Shown here piece by piece: positions 25,628-32,232 of a DNA stretch of 35,948 bases; within the stretch, counting starts at the first letter, position 1, and each line of letters starts with the position of its first letter. The DNA is from Synergistaceae bacterium (GTDB taxonomy: Bacteria; Synergistota; Synergistia; Synergistales; Synergistaceae). The notes below the pieces were generated by a model. That model did not search any database. It worked only from the letters and a program-made list of their open reading frames with translations, and was not told where the DNA came from. Both the position numbers and the translations under genes were made by a program. Location of the stretch: contig JAISYN010000061.1 of NCBI GenBank assembly GCA_031269915.1, forward strand, positions 1-35,948, written 5' to 3'.

Positions 25628-26794
25628 CTAATGCTTGATCATCATGGTCTTTGCGACAATTTTTCGCTGAATCTCTCCGGTGCCGCCCATCACGGTATAT
25701 GCGCGCAGATCGCGCAGTATCTTCTCGAGCGGATACTCCTTGCGAACCCCATAACCGCCGAGTATCTGAATTGCGTCGAACGCGACCGCGACACACAATT
25801 CGATGGCTTCGGCCTTTGTGGCGCTCGCCAGCCGCCCCAGCGGAATTCCCTTGTCGCCGGCTTCCATGGCGTAATACAGCATGGCGCGGGCCGCGTCGAC
25901 TTTCATCTGCAATTCGGCTAATTTAAAGGCGATGCCCTGATGCTCTATGATATATTTGCCGAACTGTTTCCTCTCATTCGCGTACTTAACCGCCTCGTCG
26001 ATAGCGCGTTGGGCGGCACCGCAGGTAAAGGCGGCATTAAATGGACGAGCGACATCCAATTTACCCATAGCGGTAGAGAAACCGCGGCCTAACTCGCCGA
26101 CGATGTGGTCCTCGGGAACACGGACATCCTCTAAAATTATGCCGCCGCAATTCATTAGCTTCAATCCCATCATGTCGTCAGGTTCCGGAATCCTCACGCC
26201 GTCGCGATCGCTCTCGACCAAAAAGCACGTAACACCTTTTCCCGCGCTGACGCTCTTGTCTGTCCACGCAAAAACACCAAAGTAAGAGGCGGTGCCGGCA
26301 TTATTTATCATGCACTTCGTGCCGTTGATCACCCATTCATTGCCATCTTTGACTGCGGTCGATTGAAGAGCCGAGGCGTCTGAACCGGCCTCCGGCTCGG
26401 TCAACGCGAAAGCTCCACCGGCGTCTCCACGCAAAATTCTCTCAGCCCAGGCCTTTTTTTCTTCCTCTGAAATATGGGAGTTCAGTATGGTGTCGAACTT
26501 ATCGCCTAAGCCACGGAAACTGAACGCAAATCCACAGTCCGTCTTGCTGATTTCTTCCATAACCATCGCGCGGGTGACATTTCCCAAATCCCGGCCACCA
26601 TATGCCTTCGGTACGTTCATGGCATACAGTCCGGCATCGGCTAATTTATGGTGCGCATCCCAGGGATATGCGCCCAGACCGTTATTTGCCGCTTCCAGAG
26701 CTTTTATTTGCGGCGCCAGTTCTTTTTCGCAAATTTGTCCCGCAAGTTCAGCCAGTTCGCGTTGTTCGTCTGTTGCCAAAAGATACTCTACCAT
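25628..26794 (-). CDS. Acyl-CoA dehydrogenase-family flavoprotein
   Basis: 388 residues, the usual size, from ATG 26794 behind AAAGGAAA. Family blocks: FALTEPEAGSDASAL (FAD/substrate), INGTKCMINNAG, RKQFGK and ILGGYGVRKEYPLEKILRD. The position of the catalytic Glu in medium-chain enzymes (YEGT) is Gly (VMGGTGEIQ), and the alternative Glu of long-chain and isovaleryl enzymes is also not evident in LDVARPF. The GGTGEIQ end resembles the form I recall for crotonobetainyl-CoA reductase CaiA. It may act as an enoyl-CoA reductase or use another base. No electron-transfer flavoprotein genes are in the window. Confidence 0.92.
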   Translation of the reverse strand: MVEYLLATDEQRELAELAGQICEKELAPQIKALEAANNGLGAYPWDAHHKLADAGLYAMNVPKAYGGRDLGNVTRAMVMEEISKTDCGFAFSFRGLGDKFDTILNSHISEEEKKAWAERILRGDAGGAFALTEPEAGSDASALQSTAVKDGNEWVINGTKCMINNAGTASYFGVFAWTDKSVSAGKGVTCFLVESDRDGVRIPEPDDMMGLKLMNCGGIILEDVRVPEDHIVGELGRGFSTAMGKLDVARPFNAAFTCGAAQRAIDEAVKYANERKQFGKYIIEHQGIAFKLAELQMKVDAARAMLYYAMEAGDKGIPLGRLASATKAEAIELCVAVAFDAIQILGGYGVRKEYPLEKILRDLRAYTVMGGTGEIQRKIVAKTMMIKH

Positions 26795-26940
26795 TTCACG
26801 TTTCCTTTCTTTTTTGTGGGAATATATAAAAAATCTTAGCCATTTTCAAATAGAAATCAAATATGTAACTCCAATGACGAGATATGCAAAGCCTATTTCC
26901 TTCATGCTCGGGGCAGAAGGTTTTCGCGCAATGGAGAACT

Positions 26941-28116
26941 TTACTGCATGGCATAGACTACTTCATCTGCGATGAGTTGTTTAATTTCCGTATCAGAGTA
27001 GCCATACTGCTTCAAAATTGCGTTCGTGTCCTCGCCGAGCTTTGAGAAATGGGAAGCGCCATAGGTTGGGTTGGCGCCATATTGCACCGGAACACGCGGG
27101 ATGCGAAACTTTTTACCCTGCCTGATATCCTCTATATCCTCGAAGTAATTGTTTTCTTCAGCCTGTTCGTCGCTTACGCTGAAAATACCGGGATAATACG
27201 CGCTGCACGCAATATCCGCCGCCTCCAATTGTTCGACAGCCTTCTCTACGGTAATCTTCGCAAAACCCTCGTCGAATATCTCGGTAAGCTCAATGGCGTT
27301 TTCACCTTCCGTATCAGCCATGCAGGTCCACTTAGGGTTCCCGATAAGGTCTTCGCGTCCGACAATGCGTAAAAAGTTTGGAAAATCCCTTTCCCAATTA
27401 AGCGTCATGGTCTGAATCCAGCCGTCCTTGCATTTGAAGGAGTTTTTCATCGCGCGGCCGGGGTCTTTCCTCGTCTTCGGAAACTTTACGCCGTACTGCT
27501 GATCGATTATCGCGCAATGGTTTGCGTATAAACCTTCAGAATATAGCGAGGACGTCACTTTCATGCCATGTCCGGTATTCAAGCGATCCATGAGCGCGAC
27601 TATGACGCCCATAGCGAGGGATTTCCCGCATTCAATATCGCCTAAGCCTGATGGAACTACAATCGGAGGCGCGCCGCGTTCCATGATATCGTTGATAATT
27701 CCGGCCCTTGCCCAATAAGTGGTTATGTCGAAACCCGGCTTTGTCGCGACAGGACCGATTTCGCCGTAACCCGTGAGCGTCGCGTGGATGAGGCGGGGAT
27801 ATGTTTCGCACAGAGATTCATAATCCAGAGCAATATTTTTCAGCACCTGCGGCCTGTAATTGCTGACGAAAACGTCTGTTTCGGCAAGCATGCGGTGCAT
27901 AATCTCGATGCCCTTGGGTGTTCTGATGTTTATCGGGATACTTTTCATATTTCCGTGATACATTTCATAATAGTTGAGCTTACGAAGCGGGTGCCCCTTC
28001 AAAGGTTCCACCAGATATGTTTCCGCGCCGTATTCCGCCAGAATTTTTGCGCATCCGGAACCCGCTGCCGCGCGTGTGAAAGAAATTACCTTGATTCCGT
28101 TCAAAGTGTCGATCAT
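26941..28116 (-). CDS. Class III CoA-transferase (CaiB/FldA-like)
   Basis: 391 residues from ATG 28116 with AAGGA close upstream. Family III features: IKVISFTRAAAGSGCAKILA, a YLVEPLKGHPLR CoA loop, and KPGFDITTYWARAG with the catalytic Asp that forms the acyl anhydride. The YWARAG version is like that of 2-hydroxyacid CoA-transferases (phenyllactate FldA, 2-hydroxyisocaproate HadA) and CaiB. It is the first gene of the eleven-gene minus operon, so CoA activation of the acid is probably a central step. The HadBC/FldBC radical dehydratase partners are absent, which argues against that exact pathway. Confidence 0.93.
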   Translation of the reverse strand: MIDTLNGIKVISFTRAAAGSGCAKILAEYGAETYLVEPLKGHPLRKLNYYEMYHGNMKSIPINIRTPKGIEIMHRMLAETDVFVSNYRPQVLKNIALDYESLCETYPRLIHATLTGYGEIGPVATKPGFDITTYWARAGIINDIMERGAPPIVVPSGLGDIECGKSLAMGVIVALMDRLNTGHGMKVTSSLYSEGLYANHCAIIDQQYGVKFPKTRKDPGRAMKNSFKCKDGWIQTMTLNWERDFPNFLRIVGREDLIGNPKWTCMADTEGENAIELTEIFDEGFAKITVEKAVEQLEAADIACSAYYPGIFSVSDEQAEENNYFEDIEDIRQGKKFRIPRVPVQYGANPTYGASHFSKLGEDTNAILKQYGYSDTEIKQLIADEVVYAMQ

Positions 28117-28149
28117 AAACGCAACGTCCTTTCAATTTTTATAGTGCTC

Positions 28150-28230
28150 TCACAAAAGAACACCAACTTGAAAAAATCCATGTATGGCATCCGCTTTCTC
28201 AAATTCGTCAATGTTATTTTGTAAAATCAC
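28150..28230 (-). CDS. Possible 26-residue leader ORF
   Basis: GTG at 28230 follows AGGAG by 5 bases and reads 26 codons to TGA at 28150, ending 33 bases before the CoA-transferase ATG. The peptide (VILQNNIDEFEKADAIHGFF...) has no runs of regulatory codons and no recognisable family. It may be a leader peptide for coupling or attenuation, or the end of a decayed gene. Confidence 0.25.
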   Translation of the reverse strand: MILQNNIDEFEKADAIHGFFQVGVLL

Positions 28231-28273
28231 TATATCTCCTGAGTGCGGCAATCGTCTAATAGCAAAAAGTGGG

Positions 28274-28302
28274 GGATTATATAGGCGATACCTATACAAT
28301 CC
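28274..28302. promoter_or_regulatory. Imperfect 29-bp palindrome, candidate operator
   Basis: GGATTATATAGG and CCTATACAATCC are 12-bp arms with one mismatch around a 5-base centre CGATA. On the minus strand the second arm contains TATAAT, a possible -10 box, so a dimeric regulator bound here would block or position RNA polymerase at the operon start. The regulator is not in the window. Confidence 0.55.
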
Positions 28303-28456
28303 GCGCGCAAAGTATGGACGATAACTCGCCGTCACATTAAGCCCCACGCTATGCGGGGAAATCGGAAGAGCAGTATCATTGTCCAGATGTTTTGAGTTGG
28401 CGACCGAATTCTACGTCTTGCATATTCGATGGTAAACGGTGGATCGGTGATAAAAA

Positions 28457-28489
28457 GCGGGGAAGCCGTGAAACAAACGGCCTCCCCGC
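28457..28489 (-). terminator. Intrinsic terminator of the amt-PII gene
   Basis: GCGGGGAAGCCGT (28457-28469) pairs with ACGGCCTCCCCGC (28477-28489) with one mismatch; on the minus strand the stem is followed at once by TTTTTATC. It lies about 50 bases after the Amt-PII stop. Confidence 0.85.
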
Positions 28490-29726
28490 CGGGGGTACGC
28501 TCCGTCGACGTCTCTCGCCGCCGTCCGCAAAGACAGACTAGCTGGCTTCGTTAACCTGTCTTTCGTAGTCGAATTTCAAGGCCTCGATGCCTTCCTCACG
28601 CACTTTGTCGTAATCGTACTGCAAGGCGTCGAACCCCTCCTCGCCCGTGCTCACGCGGATTACGTTTTCCACGTCGTAGACGAATATCTTGCCGTCGCCC
28701 GCCGATCCGGTGAAAAGAACGGATTTCGCGGCTTCCACGACTTTGCTCACGGGAACCTTGCACACAACCGTTTCCACCCGCACCTTGGGCAGCAGGGTCA
28801 TCTTCATTTCGGCCCCGCGGTATATCTCTTTCTTCCCCTTCTGCGCGCCGCACCCGGTGACCGCCGTCACGGTGAGCCCCGTAATGCCGATATCGTTCAG
28901 CGATTCTTTCAAGGCATCGAGCTTCTTGGGATTTGTATATATTTCCACCTTCGTCATCTTGGGATGCTCGCCAAGCATTTTTTTGGCCTCGGCGAGAGAA
29001 ACAGTATCAATGCCGGGAGTTGCGGAAAGAACCGGTTCGATTACGGGCACACCTTCCGACGCCACGACGACCGGCATGAAGTCGGCGTAACTGCTCGCGA
29101 GGGCGTGCTCGCGGATATCGAGGCCCTCGACTTCTTCGTCGCGGCTCACGCGCAATCCGACGAAGGCTTTTATGACGGAAAAGACTACCGCCATAGTCAC
29201 GGACGTCCATGCCGCCACCGCCGCTACCCCTATTATCTGGGTCACGACCATCGAGCCGCCGCCGCCGTAGAACAGGCCACCGTCCAACGCGAAGACGCCG
29301 GTCAATATGGTCCCGAGAGCCCCGCAAACGCCATGCACCCCGATCGCGCCGACGGGATCGTCGATCTTCAGCTTCTGGTCTATGAATTCGATGCCGAATA
29401 CCAGAACCGGCGCCGTTATGAGACCGATGAGGAAAGCCCCCACTGGGCTCACGGCGTCACATCCGGCCGTGATGGCGACCAGTCCGCCGAGCGCCCCGTT
29501 CAAGGTCATCGAGACATCGGGCTTGCCGTACCTGAGCCAGGTAATGAGCATCACCGCGTTGGCCGCCGTGGCCGCCGCCAGGTTCGTGTTGAATATTATC
29601 GAGCCCATCGAGACCAGCGTTTCGTCCCCGGTGGCGGAAACGGTCGAGCCGCCGTTGAAACCGAACCAGGCGAACCAGAGTATGAACACTCCCAGCGCGC
29701 CGAGGGTGAGGCTGTGTCCCGGTATC

Positions 29727-29735
29727 GCCCGTACA
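29727..29735. repeat. 9-bp target-site duplication, left copy
   Basis: GCCCGTACA directly abuts the left end of the IS and is repeated exactly at 31306-31314. Confidence 0.92.
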
Positions 29736-29760
29736 GGGTGTAGATATAAATTTTTGGTAT
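29736..29760 (+). repeat. IS left terminal inverted repeat
   Basis: GGGTGTAGATATAAATTTTT... matches the reverse complement of the right end at 21 of 25 positions, the first 12 being identical. Confidence 0.88.
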
Positions 29761-29812
29761 TTACAGATTTACTATTTGATGATATACTGCTGAAAAAGGG
29801 AGATGTCAGTAT

Positions 29813-31279
29813 ATGGATGATGGTGACACAAGAGGCTCGACTGGCATTAAATTGGCTGAAATAGAGCGGTTAATAGAGGAATTCAAAGAAAAGTTCGAAG
29901 CGGGAACCTCTGATGCGGAGAACTTTATTACAATGTTTGAAATCGAACAATTATGGTCGGAATTGCAAAATAATACCAATAATATATATTCAGATATGGT
30001 TAGAGAACTTATGAGTACTGTGGACGAACGGGATTTAATCCGTAAAAAAAAAAGAGAGTATCGACTCCGCAAGATAACGTTGCGCACACATATAAAAACT
30101 TCGATTTCAATAATCACGTCACTGGGACAAATCTCGTTTTCGCGGTATTTGTTGATACCACAGGATATAGGCAGCAAAGAGAAACTCATGAGGCTCGCGA
30201 GAGCCAAAAGCGTTGCCCCGCTTGACTGCTATCTCGGACTAGCCGGCTTGCCGTTCAAAATCACGCCGGCAGCGATGCTTAGAATTGCCTACTGGGCGCA
30301 AAATCAGTGCTCCTACCAAAGGGCCGAAGATGCTATCTCCGAAATATCACGCATAAAAGTAAATGACGATACAGTCAGGTTGGTCGCCAACTTTGTCGGG
30401 GACGTGGTGTTCGGAAACGATTGTCAGAAGGCGGATGAAGTGTTCGCCGCGTTGGACAGCGGTAAACTTCACTTCCCGAAAGACCGTGACGGCGTGTTGT
30501 ACATACAAACTGACGGTGCCGCTCTCAATACGAGATTAAAAGATGAGACGGGTTCCACATGGCGCGAAAATAAACTGGGGGAAGTGTTTTCGTCGAAAGA
30601 TATCCATTATTGGACTGACAAAAAGGGCCAAAGGCAGCACCGGATCCTCAAAAAAGAGTATGTCAGTTACATTGGCGCCGCGTCGGAATTTAAAAAACAC
30701 TTGTTTGCCTGCGCTTTACGCGGAGGTTACGGGCGATTCAAAGAGACTGTCCTCCTCAGCGACGGTGCCGTGTGGATACGTAACATGGCGGAGGAACTAT
30801 TTCCAGACGCACAACACATCCTTGATTTCTTCCATCTGTGCGAAAATGTCAACACTTATGCAAAGCATATATTTAACATGGATGGACCCAAGTACAAAGC
30901 ATGGGCGAAAGACATTTGTGACAGGCTTAAAACGAGCGGATACCGTGATGTTTTGACCGAGTTGGAGCCCTTCAGGAACAAAAAACCGCACAATTGCCCA
31001 GTTAATCTCTATGGCTATATCTCAAACAACATCAATAACATCGACTATGCATCATACGAGAAAAAAGGCTATTTTATTGGTAGCGGCGCGGTAGAAAGCG
31101 GAAACAAAATCGTCCTCCAAGACCGCTTAAAGAGAGCCGGCATGCGTTGGAACACCGCCACGGCACAAGCCATGCTTACACTGAAATCAAAAGTGGAAAG
31201 CAATTTATGGTCGTTGGATGTCGAAAAACCTTTCTTATCACATTGTCGTTCCCTCTCTGACCCTCTTTTCCATATCTGA
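29813..31279 (+). CDS. ISKra4-like DDE transposase
   Basis: 488 residues from ATG 29813, behind GGGAG. The N-terminal part is helical; the catalytic core shows Asp in YIQTDGAALNTR, Asp in LLSDGAVWIRNMAEE followed by HILDFFHLCEN, and Glu in FIGSGAVESGNK, with QDRLKRAGMRWN afterwards. These give a DDE triad and the G-S-G-x-x-E / G-M-R-W ending of ISKra4-type enzymes. It catalyses cut-and-paste or copy movement of the element. The frame is intact and fills almost the whole element, so the IS may be active. Its stop lies one base before the right inverted repeat. Confidence 0.92.
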   Translation: MDDGDTRGSTGIKLAEIERLIEEFKEKFEAGTSDAENFITMFEIEQLWSELQNNTNNIYSDMVRELMSTVDERDLIRKKKREYRLRKITLRTHIKTSISIITSLGQISFSRYLLIPQDIGSKEKLMRLARAKSVAPLDCYLGLAGLPFKITPAAMLRIAYWAQNQCSYQRAEDAISEISRIKVNDDTVRLVANFVGDVVFGNDCQKADEVFAALDSGKLHFPKDRDGVLYIQTDGAALNTRLKDETGSTWRENKLGEVFSSKDIHYWTDKKGQRQHRILKKEYVSYIGAASEFKKHLFACALRGGYGRFKETVLLSDGAVWIRNMAEELFPDAQHILDFFHLCENVNTYAKHIFNMDGPKYKAWAKDICDRLKTSGYRDVLTELEPFRNKKPHNCPVNLYGYISNNINNIDYASYEKKGYFIGSGAVESGNKIVLQDRLKRAGMRWNTATAQAMLTLKSKVESNLWSLDVEKPFLSHCRSLSDPLFHI

Positions 31280-31280
31280 T

Positions 31281-31305
31281 ATACCATAAAAAAATATCTA
31301 CACCC
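31281..31305 (-). repeat. IS right terminal inverted repeat
   Basis: The reverse complement reads GGGTGTAGATATTTTTTTAT..., pairing with the left end at 29736. Confidence 0.88.
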
Positions 31306-31314
31306 GCCCGTACA
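31306..31314. repeat. 9-bp target-site duplication, right copy
   Basis: GCCCGTACA, identical to 29727-29735, at the junction with the 5' part of amt. Confidence 0.92.
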
Positions 31315-31871
31315 TGCCCCTCCGCGTCGTATTTTCCGATTCTGGGGCCGAGGAGAAAAGCCCCTACCATAGCCGCCACGCCGCCGACCATGTGGACGGC
31401 CGTGGAGCCGGCAAAATCGTGGAAGCCTCTCGCGGCAAGCCATCCGCCGCCCCATATCCAGTGGCCCGAGATCGGGTAGATCACCAGGCTGATGACGAAA
31501 CTGTAAATGCAATAAGCGGAAAATTTCGTCCTCTCCGCCATTGCGCCGGAGACTATGGTCGCGGCGGTCGCGCAGAAAACCGTCTGAAAGATCGCGAACG
31601 CGTAGGTCGGGAACGTGGAATCATAGTTGCCTCGGATTAAAAAATCAATCTTGCCGATAATACCGCTTATGTCTGAACCGAACATGATCCCGAAACCCAA
31701 AACCCAGAACGCGACCGATCCTATGCAGAAATCCATCAAATTTTTCATGATGATGTTGCCGGCGTTCTTGGCCCTCGTGAAGCCGGTTTCAACCATCGCG
31801 AACCCCGCTTGCATAAAAAACACCAGTATTGCCCCCAAAAGAACCCAAATCGTGTCGACCGACGAAAACAT

Positions 31872-32232
31872 TTTGCATCCTCCTCACTTTTCTCAAAAAA
31901 CTGCCCCTAAATTAACGCTGCTTCAAAACTCACCTCCCGAAATAAAATTTGTTCAATGCCGGCCATTCTACTCAGAAAATAATTTTAGTCAAGTATTTTT
32001 TAAAATTATACGCTTGACGACAATATTAATATACATAAATTAGTTTTTAATCAGGCTTACGCAGTTATTTAGATCAAAATATACAAAATAATCTCGCTGC
32101 CGCGCATATACGGTCGATTAATATACAAAATTTTTTATTTTTCATGCTTGCATTGAACTCCGGTATTGTGTTAAACTCCCGCAATGAATTTTTTGAATTA
32201 ACAGAAAAATTATTTTGAAAGAAGGAACGCTT
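31872..32232. promoter_or_regulatory. Divergent promoter region between amt and gltB
   Basis: 361 AT-rich bases without a gene. Toward gltB, TTGCAT (32148-32153), a 17-bp spacer and TTAAAC (32171-32176) is a possible promoter, and TTGACG (32014-32019) with TAAATT 16 bp on is another. I found no clear sigma-54 TGGCAC-N5-TTGC site. Control by nitrogen supply is likely from the gene pair but not shown. Confidence 0.4.

Larger units (their letters stand above)
28117..28456 (-). promoter_or_regulatory. Leader region of the minus-strand catabolic operon
   Basis: About 340 bases between the CoA-transferase start and the terminator of amt. It carries a long inverted repeat (28274-28302), a TATAAT on the minus strand inside one repeat arm, and a short ORF with a good ribosome site (28230-28150). 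A weak stem near 28343-28359 (CCCC/GGGG arms) is also present. No regulator gene lies here. Confidence 0.5.
29736..31305 (+). mobile_element. ISKra4-like insertion sequence, 1570 bp
   Basis: The element is bounded by 25-bp imperfect inverted repeats beginning GGGTGTAGATAT (29736-29760 and 31281-31305; 21 of 25 positions match) and flanked by 9-bp target duplications. It holds one transposase gene on the + strand, antiparallel to the interrupted amt gene. Ends and flanks are intact, so the insertion looks recent. ISKra4 is favoured from the transposase C-terminus; ISLre2 is the alternative, which also makes 9-bp duplications. Confidence 0.93.
28538..31871 (-). pseudogene. amt: Ammonium transporter-PII fusion gene (amt-glnB), split by an insertion sequence
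   Basis: The 5' part (31871 to 31306; GGAGG before the ATG) encodes Amt helices from MFSSVDTIWVLLGAILVFFM to GPRIGKYDAEGHVR, including the DFAGSTAVH His. The 3' part (29726 to 28538) resumes at AIPGHSLTLGALGVFILWFA, includes the second pore His (GVHGVCGALG) and ends in a PII domain (IGITGLTVTAVTGCGAQKG, LPKVRVETVV, GSAGDGKIFV). Taking out the IS and one 9-bp repeat gives an uninterrupted 584-residue protein. The PII T-loop has YRGAEM: Tyr46 is kept but the uridylylated Tyr51 is Met. As it stands the gene should yield only a truncated Amt of about 231 residues. Confidence 0.93.

Noticed and set aside
26941-28116. Complete HadA/FldA-type 2-hydroxyacyl-CoA dehydration pathway
   Set aside because: No radical dehydratase subunits (BC) or activator gene is present; only the CoA-transferase resembles that pathway.
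28964-29743. 259-aa plus-strand ORF
   Set aside because: Antisense to the Amt-PII coding sequence; content is arginine/histidine-rich with no family features.
31872-32232. Sigma-54 promoter between amt and gltB
   Set aside because: No TGGCAC-N5-TTGC match with correct spacing was found on either strand by eye.
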